DNA of 64,000 nucleotides from Martinezella lusitana (GTDB taxonomy: Bacteria; Pseudomonadota; Alphaproteobacteria; Rhizobiales; Rhizobiaceae), in contig NZ_JACHBG010000001.1 in the NCBI RefSeq assembly GCF_014207095.1, positions 682,001 through 746,000 on the forward strand, read 5' to 3'. Every line of letters begins with the position of its first letter. Position 1 is the first letter of the stretch. Positions 8,473 to 18,100 of the stretch are shown here, one piece after another. The notes under the pieces were generated by a model that saw only the letters and a program-made list of their open reading frames with translations, made no database searches and was not told where the DNA came from. Position numbers and translations under genes: made by a program.

Positions 8473-9663
8473 ATGACAGAACATAACGTTCGCAACTTCA
8501 ACATCAATTTCGGCCCGCAGCATCCGGCTGCGCACGGCGTTTTGCGTCTTGTCCTCGAATTGGACGGCGAAATTGTGGAACGCGTCGATCCCCACATCGG
8601 CTTGCTGCATCGCGGCACTGAAAAGCTGATCGAGACGAAGACCTATCTCCAGGCCGTTCCTTACTTCGACCGCCTCGACTATGTCGCGCCGATGAACCAG
8701 GAGCATGCCTATGCGCTGGCAGTCGAGAAGCTGCTTGGCATCGATATCCCGATCCGCGGCCAGCTCATCCGCGTGCTTTACTCAGAAATCGGCCGTATCC
8801 TGTCGCATCTTCTGAACGTCACGACGCAGGCGATGGACGTCGGTGCGCTGACGCCGCCGCTCTGGGGCTTTGAAGAGCGTGAAAAGCTGATGGTGTTCTA
8901 TGAGCGCGCCTCCGGCTCGCGCATGCACGCAGCTTATGTCCGTCCGGGCGGCGTTCATCAGGATCTTCCTGAGAAGCTTGTGCAGGACATCGGCGACTGG
9001 TGCGATCCCTTCCTGAAGGCGCTCGATGATATCGACGATCTTCTGACCGGCAATCGCATCTTCAAGCAGCGTAACGTCGATATCGGCGTGGTCTCGCTGG
9101 AAGACTGTTGGGCCTGGGGCTTCTCCGGCGTCATGGTTCGCGGCTCGGGTGCTGCCTGGGATCTGCGCAAGGCACAGCCCTACGAATGCTATTCCGATCT
9201 CGAATTCGACATTCCGATCGGCAAGAACGGCGACTGCTACGACCGCTACCTCATCCGCATGATCGAGATGCGCGAGTCCGTCCGCATCATGAAGCAGTGC
9301 GTCAATCGCCTGCTCGGCGATGCCAAGACCGGACCGGTTTCCTCGCTCGATGGTAAGGTTGTCCCGCCGAAGCGCGGCGAGATGAAGCGCTCGATGGAAG
9401 CGCTGATCCACCACTTCAAGCTCTACACCGAAGGTTATCACGTGCCGGCCGGCGAGGTTTATGCGGCCGTCGAAGCGCCGAAGGGCGAGTTCGGCGTCTA
9501 TCTCGTCTCCGACGGTTCCAACAAGCCTTACCGCTGCAAGATCCGTGCGCCGGGCTATGCGCATCTGCAGGCCATGGACTTCATGTGCCGCGGCCATCAG
9601 CTCGCCGACGTCGCTGCGGTCCTCGGTTCGCTCGATATCGTCTTCGGTGAGGTGGATCGTTGA
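8473..9663 (+). CDS. nuoD: NADH-quinone oxidoreductase subunit D
   Basis: The 396-residue NuoD (49 kDa) subunit lining the quinone-binding cavity. Seen are [13 protein letters not shown] (residues 15-27), [27 protein letters not shown], and the C-terminal [12 protein letters not shown] typical of the family. Its stop overlaps the next ATG by one base. The gap to nuoC is filled by the IVS-like cassette. Confidence 0.97.
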   Translation: MTEHNVRNFNINFGPQHPAAHGVLRLVLELDGEIVERVDPHIGLLHRGTEKLIETKTYLQAVPYFDRLDYVAPMNQEHAYALAVEKLLGIDIPIRGQLIRVLYSEIGRILSHLLNVTTQAMDVGALTPPLWGFEEREKLMVFYERASGSRMHAAYVRPGGVHQDLPEKLVQDIGDWCDPFLKALDDIDDLLTGNRIFKQRNVDIGVVSLEDCWAWGFSGVMVRGSGAAWDLRKAQPYECYSDLEFDIPIGKNGDCYDRYLIRMIEMRESVRIMKQCVNRLLGDAKTGPVSSLDGKVVPPKRGEMKRSMEALIHHFKLYTEGYHVPAGEVYAAVEAPKGEFGVYLVSDGSNKPYRCKIRAPGYAHLQAMDFMCRGHQLADVAAVLGSLDIVFGEVDR

Positions 9664-9980
9664 TGCGAGCCTGGCAGGTGATCATTCCGGCGCTTCTGGT
9701 CGCAAGCGGTGTCTCCGCACAGCAGACCGGCAAGACGCAGAGCCTGCCGAGCATCAATCTGCAGGGTTCGAATGCGAAGAGCACGAATCTCGCGAAGGGC
9801 GCAAATGAGGGTACGCAGAGTAGTGGTTCGACAATGGCGGATCTTCTCTCGCGCGGTTATCAGATCAAGGCCGCCGTGCCGAATGGCGGCAAGTTTGTTG
9901 TGTTTATGCAGAAAGACCAGTCGGCCTATGCCTGCGAATTCTCGTCTCTGACGAATACGCGGTGTGGGTCCTTAAACTGA
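9663..9980 (+). CDS. small exported protein of the nuo operon, unknown function
   Basis: 105 residues. The N-terminus [20 protein letters not shown] is a likely signal peptide with cleavage after about residue 19. The mature part is Ser/Gly/Thr/Asn-rich up to about residue 57, then a compact stretch (MADLLSRGYQIKAAVPNGG) with two cysteines near the end. The ATG overlaps the nuoD stop (TGATG) and nuoE follows 15 bases later, so it is translated as part of the operon. No named family is recognised. A periplasmic role linked to complex I assembly is only a guess. Confidence 0.75.
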   Translation: MRAWQVIIPALLVASGVSAQQTGKTQSLPSINLQGSNAKSTNLAKGANEGTQSSGSTMADLLSRGYQIKAAVPNGGKFVVFMQKDQSAYACEFSSLTNTRCGSLN

Positions 9981-9995
9981 GATAAGGCGTGAAAG

Positions 9996-10991
9996 ATGTC
10001 CGTTCGTCGACTAGCCGAAGATCAATTCCAGCCTGCCGCCTTCGCTTTCAATGCGGAGAATACGGTCTGGGCTGAAAAGACGATCAAGAAATACCCCGAG
10101 GGCCGTCAGCAGTCCGCGATCATCCCGTTGATGATGCGGGCGCAGGAGCAGGAGGGCTGGGTTACCAGGGCAGCGATCGAAAAGATCGCTGACATGCTGG
10201 ATATGGCCTATATCCGTGCGCTCGAAGTTGCGACCTTCTACACGCAGTTCCAGCTGAACCCGGTCGGCACGCGTGCCCACGTTCAGGTTTGCGGCACCAC
10301 GCCCTGCATGCTGCGCGGCGCCGAAGGGCTGATCAAGGTCTGTAAGAGCCGGATCCACGATCACGCTTTTGAACGCAACGCCGACGGCACGCTCTCCTGG
10401 GAAGAAGTCGAGTGTCAGGGCGCCTGCGTCAACGCACCGATGGTGGTGATCGGCAAGGATACCTATGAGGATCTGACGCCGGCACGTCTCGAAGAGATCA
10501 TCGATGCGTTCGCCGCAGGCAAGGGCGCTGAAGTCCCGACCGGTCCGCAGATCGATCGTGTGTTCTCCGCTCCGGAAGGCGGCCTTACGTCGCTGCTGTC
10601 GGATGAGGCGCAGGCAAAGAACGTTGCCGCCAAGGCAAAGGCCGCTGCCGAGCAACCCATCGCCGGCGCTGCGCCGGAGAAGGCCGAAGCAGCCAGGAAG
10701 CCGTCTCTCGACGATAAGGATCGTCCCGCCGGCATCGAAAGACCCGCGCAGCCGGATGACCTGCAGCTGATTTCCGGCGTCGGCCCGAAGATCGAGTCTA
10801 TCCTGCATGAGCTCGGCATCTTCACCTTCGCACAGGTGGCCAGCTGGCATGAGGCCGAGCGCCATTGGGTCGACGGCTATCTGAATTTCAAGGGCCGGAT
10901 CGAGCGCGACGAATGGGTCAAGCAGGCTGAGGCACTCGCTAAGGGTGGCGAAGCAGAATATATCAAGGTCTTCGGCAAGAAGCCGCGGTAA
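9996..10991 (+). CDS. nuoE: NADH-quinone oxidoreductase subunit E with C-terminal helix-hairpin-helix domain
   Basis: Residues 1-175 are the 24 kDa thioredoxin-like subunit, with the 2Fe-2S (N1a) ligands C99, C104, C140 and C144. At 331 residues it is about twice the usual ~165. After an Ala/Lys-rich linker (about 205-250) comes an extra domain at about 254-318. It begins [16 protein letters not shown] and ends near [16 protein letters not shown], resembling the helix-hairpin-helix domain found in other rhizobial proteins. The same domain occurs in the gene between nuoF and nuoG. The extension is presumably structural or for assembly. Confidence 0.95.
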   Translation: MSVRRLAEDQFQPAAFAFNAENTVWAEKTIKKYPEGRQQSAIIPLMMRAQEQEGWVTRAAIEKIADMLDMAYIRALEVATFYTQFQLNPVGTRAHVQVCGTTPCMLRGAEGLIKVCKSRIHDHAFERNADGTLSWEEVECQGACVNAPMVVIGKDTYEDLTPARLEEIIDAFAAGKGAEVPTGPQIDRVFSAPEGGLTSLLSDEAQAKNVAAKAKAAAEQPIAGAAPEKAEAARKPSLDDKDRPAGIERPAQPDDLQLISGVGPKIESILHELGIFTFAQVASWHEAERHWVDGYLNFKGRIERDEWVKQAEALAKGGEAEYIKVFGKKPR

Positions 10992-11001
10992 GAGGTGAAG
11001 C

Positions 11002-12306
11002 ATGTTACAGGATCAGGATCGCATCTTTACCAATATCTACGGCCTCAAGGATAAATCCCTCAAGGGCGCGATGTCGCGCGGCCATTGGGATGGCACGAAG
11101 CAAATCCTCGAAAAGGGTCGTGACTGGATCATCAACGAGATGAAGGCCTCCGGCCTTCGTGGCCGCGGCGGCGCAGGCTTCCCGACCGGTCTCAAGTGGT
11201 CCTTCATGCCGAAGGAAAGCGACGGTCGTCCGCACTATCTCGTCGTCAACGCCGACGAGTCCGAGCCGGGCACCTGCAAGGACCGTGACATCATGCGCCA
11301 CGATCCGCACACGCTGATCGAAGGTTGCGTCATTGCCGGTTTCGCCATGGGCGCTAATGCCGCTTACATCTATGTTCGCGGCGAATACATGCGCGAGCGC
11401 GAAGCTCTGCAGGCGGCGATCGACGAATGCTACGATGCCGGATTGCTCGGTAAAAACAACAAGCTCGGCTGGGATTTTGATGTTTACGTTCATCATGGCG
11501 CCGGCGCCTACATCTGCGGCGAAGAAACCGCGCTGCTCGAAAGCCTGGAAGGCAAGAAGGGCCAGCCGCGTCTGAAGCCGCCGTTCCCGGCCAACATGGG
11601 TCTCTACGGCTGCCCGACGACCGTCAACAACGTCGAGTCGATCGCCGTTGCCCCGACGATCCTGCGCCGAGGGGCTGGCTGGTTCTCCTCCTTCGGCCGC
11701 CCGAACAATGTCGGCACGAAGCTGTTCATGCTCTCCGGTCACGTCAACCGTCCTTGCACGGTCGAAGAGACGATGGGCATCACCTTCCGCGAGCTGGTCG
11801 AAAAGCATGGCGGCGGTATTCGCGGCGGCTGGGACAATCTGCTAGCCGTCATTCCCGGCGGTGCGTCGTGCCCGGTCGTTCCGGCTGCCGATATCATCGA
11901 CTGCCCGATGGATTTCGACGGCCTGCGCGAAGTCAAGTCGTCCTTCGGTACGGCTGCGGCGATCGTCATGGACAAGTCGACCGACATCATCAAGGCGATT
12001 GCCCGCATCTCGGCCTTCTTCAAGCATGAGAGCTGCGGTCAGTGCACGCCTTGCCGCGAAGGCACGGGCTGGATGTGGCGCGTTCTTGAGCGTATGGCAC
12101 GCGGCAACGCGCAGAAGCGTGAAATCGACATGCTGTTCCAGGTGACGAAGCAGATCGAAGGTCATACCATCTGTGCGCTCGGCGACGCCGCTGCATGGCC
12201 GGTACAGGGCCTGATCCGCAACTTCCGTCCCGAGATCGAAAAGCGCATCGACCAGTACACCGCCAACGCGACGAGCCGTGGCGCGGTGCTGGAAGCGGCG
12301 GAGTAA
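11002..12306 (+). CDS. nuoF: NADH-quinone oxidoreductase subunit F
   Basis: The 434-residue NuoF (51 kDa) subunit, which binds NADH, FMN and the 4Fe-4S cluster N3. [13 protein letters not shown] (about residues 53-65) is the NADH/FMN glycine loop. [15 protein letters not shown] (about 344-358) supplies three cysteines of N3, and the fourth is in HTICALGD (about 390). It follows nuoE by 10 bases. Confidence 0.97.
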   Translation: MLQDQDRIFTNIYGLKDKSLKGAMSRGHWDGTKQILEKGRDWIINEMKASGLRGRGGAGFPTGLKWSFMPKESDGRPHYLVVNADESEPGTCKDRDIMRHDPHTLIEGCVIAGFAMGANAAYIYVRGEYMREREALQAAIDECYDAGLLGKNNKLGWDFDVYVHHGAGAYICGEETALLESLEGKKGQPRLKPPFPANMGLYGCPTTVNNVESIAVAPTILRRGAGWFSSFGRPNNVGTKLFMLSGHVNRPCTVEETMGITFRELVEKHGGGIRGGWDNLLAVIPGGASCPVVPAADIIDCPMDFDGLREVKSSFGTAAAIVMDKSTDIIKAIARISAFFKHESCGQCTPCREGTGWMWRVLERMARGNAQKREIDMLFQVTKQIEGHTICALGDAAAWPVQGLIRNFRPEIEKRIDQYTANATSRGAVLEAAE

Positions 12307-12326
12307 GGCCAGGTAGGGATATCGTC

Positions 12327-13073
12327 ATGGCGAAGACCTCAGACATTAAGCAGGACGGCGGGGCGGGCGATGATGCATCGGCCGAACTCGCGCGTATCGC
12401 TGCCGATATGCTGCGGAATTCGCCAGCCATGACGATTCATCCGCTTATGGCGCATCCGGCAGCGGCGTTTGCCGCGGCGGCGGCTGTCGGTTTCGGCGTT
12501 GCATCCCAGATCGCCGGCGCATTTTTCGGCGCGCTTCAGGGCGCGGCCGAGACGGCGAGTAATCGAGCCGCCGATCCGGATGAAAAGAACCATGTCGCCG
12601 AAGAAAAAGCGGCGGTGAAGAAGAGCGGGGCAGGGGATGTGAAGCCGACAAAGGCTTCGCCCGCTGTCAAGCCTGCGGTATCGAAGCCGGTGGCTGCAAA
12701 GCTGAAGCATCCTGCTTCAAAGACCGCTGAGTCCAAGCCCGGTGTTGCTGTCGCGGCGCCTCCTGCAAAGAGCAAGGCGCCCGCGAAGAGCAAGGCTAAG
12801 GTCGAAGCGGCGGTTGAAGTGGCCGCAAAGCCGGTTCCCGCTCGTGGTCGCAAGCCTGCGGTAAGGGCGGACGACCTGAAGCAGATTTCGGGCATTGGTC
12901 CGAAACTGGAGCAGGTGCTGAACGGGCGTGACATCAAGCGCTTTGCCGATATCGCCGCCTGGAGCGACGCGGATATCGAGCGCGTCGACGCTGAATTCGG
13001 TTTCGACGGCCGCATCCGGCGCGACGACTGGGTGGGGCAGGCAAAGGCGTTGCTGGCCAAGGGCCGGAGTTGA
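12327..13073 (+). CDS. nuo-operon protein with membrane-like segment and C-terminal helix-hairpin-helix domain
   Basis: 248 residues. An acidic N-terminus (1-30) is followed by an Ala/Gly-rich hydrophobic segment (about 44-73), a long Lys/Ala/Pro-rich linker (about 85-178) and a helix-hairpin-helix domain at about 180-246. That domain begins RADDLKQISGIGPKLEQVL and ends GRIRRDDWVGQAKALLAKG. It aligns closely with the NuoE C-terminal domain, especially [16 protein letters not shown] and [16 protein letters not shown]. The start at 12327 is preceded by AGGTAGGG, and an upstream in-frame ATG at 12195 lies inside nuoF. The function is unknown. A membrane-anchored partner or scaffold for complex I is an inference. 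Confidence 0.82.
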   Translation: MAKTSDIKQDGGAGDDASAELARIAADMLRNSPAMTIHPLMAHPAAAFAAAAAVGFGVASQIAGAFFGALQGAAETASNRAADPDEKNHVAEEKAAVKKSGAGDVKPTKASPAVKPAVSKPVAAKLKHPASKTAESKPGVAVAAPPAKSKAPAKSKAKVEAAVEVAAKPVPARGRKPAVRADDLKQISGIGPKLEQVLNGRDIKRFADIAAWSDADIERVDAEFGFDGRIRRDDWVGQAKALLAKGRS

Positions 13074-13111
13074 ATTTTTCCCTGGCTGTAGCGAACGGCC
13101 GGGGAGGGTAA

Positions 13112-13231
13112 ATGAAGGCGATGGAGATGCAGTGGGCAAGCGCCCCGTATATTTTCATCGCAAAGCTGGTCTTGCGGGGACAAGATTCGGCAAAGCTTAT
13201 TGTGAGCGAACCGGTGCCATCAGGCGTTTGA
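13112..13231 (+). CDS. possible 39-aa ORF between the helix-hairpin-helix gene and nuoG
   Basis: The ATG at 13112 has GGGGAGGG seven bases upstream and encodes 39 residues (MKAMEMQWASAPYIFIAKL and onward) ending before 13232. It fills half of a 244-base gap inside the operon. There is no recognised family. Other frames are also open here, so this is a weak call based on the ribosome-binding site alone. Confidence 0.2.
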   Translation: MKAMEMQWASAPYIFIAKLVLRGQDSAKLIVSEPVPSGV

Positions 13232-13317
13232 GCCGTCCCGATGGCAATCCGGTATGCGATCATGAAATTGTCTGCGGCCAGGTTGGGTTGGAGACGTGAC
13301 ATAGGACTGAGTGGACG

Positions 13318-15399
13318 ATGGCTAAACTGAAGATTGACGGTAAAGAGATCGAAGTTCCGGATCACTACACGCTTATCCAGGCGTGCGAGGAAGCCGGCGC
13401 CGAAGTCCCGCGCTTCTGCTTCCATGAACGACTGTCGGTGGCAGGCAATTGCCGCATGTGCCTCGTAGAGGTGAAGGGTGGCCCGCCGAAGCCGCAGGCA
13501 TCCTGCGCCATGGGCGTACGCGATATTCGCGGCGGCCCGAATGGCGAGCTTCCGGAAGTCTTCACCAACACGCCGATGGTCAAGAAGGCCCGCGAAGGCG
13601 TGATGGAGTTCCTGCTGATCAACCACCCGCTGGATTGCCCGATCTGCGACCAGGGCGGCGAATGCGACCTGCAGGACCAGGCCATGGCCTTCGGTATCGA
13701 TAGTTCGCGCTATCAGGAAGACAAGCGCGCCGTCGAAGACAAGTATATCGGCCCGCTCGTCAAGACCGTGATGAACCGCTGCATTCACTGCACGCGCTGT
13801 GTCCGCTTCACAACGGAGGTCGCCGGCATTTCCGAACTTGGTCTGATCGGCCGTGGCGAAGACGCCGAAATCACCACCTATCTCGAGCGGGCGATGACCT
13901 CCGAGCTGCAGGGTAACGTTGTTGATCTTTGCCCGGTCGGCGCGCTGACCTCGAAGCCCTTCGCCTTCACGGCTCGCCCGTGGGAGCTGAACAAGACCGA
14001 ATCGATCGACGTCATGGACGCCCTCGGCTCTGCCATCCGGGTCGATACGCGCGGTCGTGAAGTCATGCGCGTGCTGCCGCGCGTCAACGAGCAGATTAAC
14101 GAAGAGTGGATCTCCGACAAGACCCGCTTCATCTGGGACGGCCTGAAGACCCAGCGTCTCGACAAGCCTTATGTCCGCAAGGACGGCCGCCTGCAGCCGG
14201 CAAGCTGGAGCGATGCTTTCGCTGCCATCAAGTCGGCCGTTGCTGCCACCAGCGGCGACAAGATCGGTGCCATCGCCGGCGATCTCGCTTCGGTCGAAGA
14301 AATGTACGCTCTGTCCGAGCTTCTGAAATCGCTCGGCTCCGAGAACCTCGACTGTCGCCAGGACGGGACGGCGCTTGATCCGTCGCTCGGCCGCGCAAGC
14401 TACATATTCAGCCCGAGCATTCAGGGCATCGAAGCTGCCGACGCGCTGCTCATCGTCGGCGCCAATCCGCGCTTCGAAGCAGCCGTGCTGAATTCGCGCA
14501 TCCGCAAGCGCTGGCGCCGCGGCAAGTTCCCGATCGGCGTCATCGGCGAACATGCCGACCTGCGCTACAGCTATGATTATCTCGGCGCTGGCCCGGACAC
14601 TCTGGCAGATCTCGTCAGTGGCTCGCACAAGTTTGCCGACATTCTGAAGAATGCTCAGAACCCGATGATCATCATTGGCCAGGGCGCGTTGATCCGCGAA
14701 GACGGCGCACAGGTGCTGGCTAATGCGGCCAAGCTTGCCGCGGCCGTCGGCGTCGTCAAGGACGGCTGGAACGGCTTTGCCGTGCTGCATACGGCAGCAT
14801 CCCGCGTGGGCGGTCTCGACCTCGGCTTCGTTCCCGGAGCAAAGGGCGTCGATGCGGCTGCCATGCTGTCGTCGATGGATGTCCTCTTCCTGCTGGGCGC
14901 CGATGAGCTCGACTTCAGCCGCAAGGGCGCGAAGTTCACTGTTTATATCGGCTCGCATGGTGACAGCGGTGCCCAGAGCGCCGACGTCATTCTCCCGGCT
15001 GCTGCCTACACCGAAAAGTCGGGTACCTGGGTCAACACCGAAGGCCGCGTCCAGATGAGCAACCGCGCCGGTTTCGCACCCGGCGATGCCCGTGAGGACT
15101 GGGCCGTCATCCGCGCCCTTTCCGACGTGCTCGGAAAGAAGCTTCCCTTTGATTCGCTGAGAGAATTGCGTGCGAAGCTCTATACTGCCTTCCCGCATTT
15201 CGCCGGCATCGACGAGATTGCCGAAGCCGATAGCGCCCAAATTGCCGCACTTGCGAAAAAAGCCGGTGCGATGGGCAAATCGGCATTTGCTTCGCCGATC
15301 AAAGACTTCTATTTGACGAACCCGATAGCGCGCGCCTCGGCTGTCATGGCCGAGTGCTCGGCATTGGCCCGCAACAATTTCCAGGCTGCGGCAGAGTAA
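13318..15399 (+). CDS. nuoG: NADH-quinone oxidoreductase subunit G
   Basis: The 693-residue NuoG (75 kDa) iron-sulfur subunit. The 2Fe-2S N1b ligands are C34, C45, C48 and C63. A His-Cys cluster site follows at HPLDCPICDQGGECDLQDQ (about residues 102-120). A further 4Fe-4S site is in NRCIHCTRCVRF (about 152-163) and LCPVGAL (about 204). The rest is a molybdopterin-oxidoreductase-like domain without cofactor, as in other bacterial NuoG. It is the first step of electron transfer after FMN. Confidence 0.97.
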   Translation: MAKLKIDGKEIEVPDHYTLIQACEEAGAEVPRFCFHERLSVAGNCRMCLVEVKGGPPKPQASCAMGVRDIRGGPNGELPEVFTNTPMVKKAREGVMEFLLINHPLDCPICDQGGECDLQDQAMAFGIDSSRYQEDKRAVEDKYIGPLVKTVMNRCIHCTRCVRFTTEVAGISELGLIGRGEDAEITTYLERAMTSELQGNVVDLCPVGALTSKPFAFTARPWELNKTESIDVMDALGSAIRVDTRGREVMRVLPRVNEQINEEWISDKTRFIWDGLKTQRLDKPYVRKDGRLQPASWSDAFAAIKSAVAATSGDKIGAIAGDLASVEEMYALSELLKSLGSENLDCRQDGTALDPSLGRASYIFSPSIQGIEAADALLIVGANPRFEAAVLNSRIRKRWRRGKFPIGVIGEHADLRYSYDYLGAGPDTLADLVSGSHKFADILKNAQNPMIIIGQGALIREDGAQVLANAAKLAAAVGVVKDGWNGFAVLHTAASRVGGLDLGFVPGAKGVDAAAMLSSMDVLFLLGADELDFSRKGAKFTVYIGSHGDSGAQSADVILPAAAYTEKSGTWVNTEGRVQMSNRAGFAPGDAREDWAVIRALSDVLGKKLPFDSLRELRAKLYTAFPHFAGIDEIAEADSAQIAALAKKAGAMGKSAFASPIKDFYLTNPIARASAVMAECSALARNNFQAAAE

Positions 15400-15411
15400 G
15401 GGCAGAGGACT

Positions 15412-16455
15412 ATGGATTCATTCGTTTCGACCTATCTCTGGCCGGCGCTGATCATGATCGGCCAGTCTTTGCTGCTTCTGGTCTGCCTGCTGGTCTTCAT
15501 CGCCTACATTCTTCTTGCCGACCGCAAGATCTGGGCGGCGGTTCAGCTGCGCCGCGGCCCGAACGTCGTCGGTCCCTTCGGCCTATTCCAGTCGTTCGCC
15601 GACCTCCTGAAATTTATGTTCAAGGAGCCGATCATCCCGGCCGGCGCCAACAAGACCGTGTTCCTGCTGGCACCGTTGGTTTCCGTGGTGCTGGCGCTGT
15701 CCACCTGGGCCGTCGTGCCGGTGGCTCAGAACTGGGTCGTCGCCGACATCAACGTCGGTATTCTCTACATCCTCGCGATCTCGTCGCTTGAAGTGTACGG
15801 CATCATCATGGGCGGCTGGGCTTCGAACTCGAAGTACCCGTTCCTCGGCGCGTTGCGTTCGGCCGCGCAGATGGTGTCCTACGAAGTCTCGATCGGCTTC
15901 GTCATCGTCACCGTCCTGCTTTGTGTCGGCTCGCTGAACCTGACCGACATCGTGCTTTCGCAGCAGACGGGCCTCGGCACCAAGCTCGGCCTGCCGGCGT
16001 CGTTCCTCGACTGGCATTGGCTGTCGCTGTTCCCGATGTTCATCGTGTTCTTCATTTCGGCTCTGGCTGAAACCAACCGTCCGCCTTTCGACCTTCCGGA
16101 AGCGGAATCGGAACTGGTTGCCGGCTTCATGGTCGAATACGGTTCTTCGCCTTACATGATGTTCATGCTTGGCGAATACGCGGCCGTCGTTCTGATGTGC
16201 TCGCTCACCACGATCCTCTTCCTCGGCGGCTGGCTGCCCCCGGTCGATATCTGGATCCTGAACTGGGTTCCCGGCATCATCTGGTTCCTGCTGAAGTCGT
16301 GCCTGGTGTTCTTCATGTTCGCGATGGTCAAGGCTTTCGTGCCGCGCTACCGCTATGACCAGCTCATGCGCCTTGGCTGGAAGGTTTTCCTGCCGCTGTC
16401 GCTCGCCATGGTCGTTATTGTTGCATTCGTGCTGAAGCTGACGGGATGGGCATGA
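15412..16455 (+). CDS. nuoH: NADH-quinone oxidoreductase subunit H
   Basis: The 347-residue NuoH (ND1) membrane subunit with about eight hydrophobic helices. Conserved loops seen include [25 protein letters not shown] (split over about residues 38-63) and [20 protein letters not shown] (about 218-237), which contribute to the quinone entry chamber. It lies 12 bases after nuoG. Confidence 0.97.
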   Translation: MDSFVSTYLWPALIMIGQSLLLLVCLLVFIAYILLADRKIWAAVQLRRGPNVVGPFGLFQSFADLLKFMFKEPIIPAGANKTVFLLAPLVSVVLALSTWAVVPVAQNWVVADINVGILYILAISSLEVYGIIMGGWASNSKYPFLGALRSAAQMVSYEVSIGFVIVTVLLCVGSLNLTDIVLSQQTGLGTKLGLPASFLDWHWLSLFPMFIVFFISALAETNRPPFDLPEAESELVAGFMVEYGSSPYMMFMLGEYAAVVLMCSLTTILFLGGWLPPVDIWILNWVPGIIWFLLKSCLVFFMFAMVKAFVPRYRYDQLMRLGWKVFLPLSLAMVVIVAFVLKLTGWA

Positions 16456-16495
16456 TCATGTCGATCCTCGCTTCAAGCAGATTTGGAGGTTGAAG

Positions 16496-16987
16496 ATGGC
16501 CGGAGTTTCCAACGCCGTCAGCTCGCTGTTCCTCAAGGAATTTGTCGGCGCATTCTTTTTGTCGATGCGTTACTTCTTCAAGCAGAAGGCAACGATCAAT
16601 TACCCCTTCGAAAAGGGGCCAGTCAGCCCGCGCTTCCGCGGTGAGCATGCACTGCGCCGTTATCCCAACGGCGAGGAGCGCTGCATCGCCTGCAAGCTTT
16701 GCGAAGCCATCTGTCCTGCCCAGGCCATCACCATCGAAGCCGGCCCGCGCCGCAATGACGGCACTCGCCGCACGGTGCGTTACGATATCGACATGGTGAA
16801 GTGCATTTATTGCGGCTTCTGCCAGGAGGCCTGCCCGGTCGATGCGATCGTCGAAGGGCCGAACTTCGAATTCGCCACCGAGACCCGCGAAGAACTTTAC
16901 TTCGACAAGGCGCGGCTTTTGGAGAATGGCGACCGCTGGGAACGCGAAATCGCGCACAACATCGCGCTGGATTCGCCGTACCGCTGA
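16496..16987 (+). CDS. nuoI: NADH-quinone oxidoreductase subunit I
   Basis: The 163-residue NuoI (TYKY) ferredoxin-like subunit with two 4Fe-4S clusters (N6a and N6b). The ligands are C63, C66, C69 and C73 ([12 protein letters not shown]), and C103, C106, C109 and C113 ([12 protein letters not shown]). The start at 16496 follows TTTGGAGG at good spacing. Confidence 0.97.
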   Translation: MAGVSNAVSSLFLKEFVGAFFLSMRYFFKQKATINYPFEKGPVSPRFRGEHALRRYPNGEERCIACKLCEAICPAQAITIEAGPRRNDGTRRTVRYDIDMVKCIYCGFCQEACPVDAIVEGPNFEFATETREELYFDKARLLENGDRWEREIAHNIALDSPYR

Positions 16988-17138
16988 GCGGAGTTTTGAA
17001 TATGCCGTGACGGGCGGCCAAGATTGTCGCCGTCGCGGTTGAATCTAGACCGGGGCTTTGCCGGACATGGGTCCGACCGAGCTCCATCGGGCAGGGGAAA
17101 CACCTCGCTGCCCGGGGGAAGACGAAAAAGGCACCAAC

Positions 17139-17753
17139 ATGGGTCTGCAGGCTCTTTTTTTCTACATCTTCGCCTTTGTCGCTGTGGCGTCGGCGTTCAT
17201 GGTTATCTCGGCGCGGAATCCGGTCCATTCGGTCCTGTTCCTCATCCTGGTTTTCTTTAACGCGGCCGGCCTCTTCCTGCTGATGGGGGCTGAATTCCTG
17301 GCGATGATCCTGCTGGTCGTTTATGTCGGCGCCGTGGCGGTTCTCTTCCTCTTCGTCGTCATGATGCTCGATATCGATTTCTCCGAGCTCAGGGCAGGCA
17401 TTCTGGAATATGCACCGATCGGCGCATTGATCGGTGTCATCCTCGCCGCCGAGCTGATCGTCGTCATCGGCGGCAGCGTGATCTCGCCGTCGATCGCCAA
17501 GACGGTCGCCATGCCGATCCCGGCCGTGACGACCCGCACCAACACCGCCGCCCTCGGCGACGTGCTTTATACCAACTACGTTTACTTCTTCGAGATCGCC
17601 GGCCTTGTTCTGCTGGTCGCGATGATCGGCGCAATTGTCCTGACGCTGAAGCATCGCACGCACATCAAGCGCCAGAATATTTCCCAACAGGTCGCCCGCA
17701 CGCCCGCGACCGCCGTCGAGGTGGTCAAGGTCAAGCCGGGGCAGGGCGTCTGA
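17139..17753 (+). CDS. nuoJ: NADH-quinone oxidoreductase subunit J
   Basis: The 204-residue NuoJ (ND6) membrane subunit with five hydrophobic helices. The third holds the conserved [19 protein letters not shown] motif that includes the pi-bulge region. I place the start at 17139 ([11 protein letters not shown]), because the longer frame from 17058 adds a hydrophilic leader atypical of the family. The 151 bases before it contain a GGGCAG/CTGCCC stem but no gene. Confidence 0.94.
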   Translation: MGLQALFFYIFAFVAVASAFMVISARNPVHSVLFLILVFFNAAGLFLLMGAEFLAMILLVVYVGAVAVLFLFVVMMLDIDFSELRAGILEYAPIGALIGVILAAELIVVIGGSVISPSIAKTVAMPIPAVTTRTNTAALGDVLYTNYVYFFEIAGLVLLVAMIGAIVLTLKHRTHIKRQNISQQVARTPATAVEVVKVKPGQGV

Positions 17754-17784
17754 GGCGAGGCACGAGGATCAAAGGAACAAGAAC

Positions 17785-18093
17785 ATGGTCATCGGACTTT
17801 CCCACTACCTGACGGTTAGCGCCATTCTCTTCGTGCTCGGCGTCTTCGGTATTTTTCTCAACCGAAAGAACGTCATCATCATCCTGATGTCCATCGAGCT
17901 CATTTTGCTCGCGGTCAACATCAACATGGTCGCTTTCTCGTCGTTCCTCAACGACATCGTCGGCCAGGTCTTTGCTCTGTTCATTTTGACCGTCGCTGCG
18001 GCTGAAGCCGCGATCGGTCTTGCAATTCTCGTCGTCTTCTACCGTAACCGCGGTTCCATCGCGGTCGAAGACGTCAACGTGATGAAGGGCTGA
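17785..18093 (+). CDS. nuoK: NADH-quinone oxidoreductase subunit K
   Basis: The 102-residue NuoK (ND4L) with three membrane helices. The conserved glutamates in the helices ([11 protein letters not shown] near residue 36, and AEAAIGLAI near 74) are the proton-channel carboxylates. It lies 31 bases after nuoJ and 7 before nuoL. Confidence 0.97.
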   Translation: MVIGLSHYLTVSAILFVLGVFGIFLNRKNVIIILMSIELILLAVNINMVAFSSFLNDIVGQVFALFILTVAAAEAAIGLAILVVFYRNRGSIAVEDVNVMKG

Positions 18094-18100
18094 TACAGCT

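Noticed and set aside
12934..15240. 768-residue open frame on the minus strand across nuoG
   Set aside because: It is antisense to nuoG, which has full iron-sulfur motifs and normal codon use. Long antisense frames are common in GC-rich genes.
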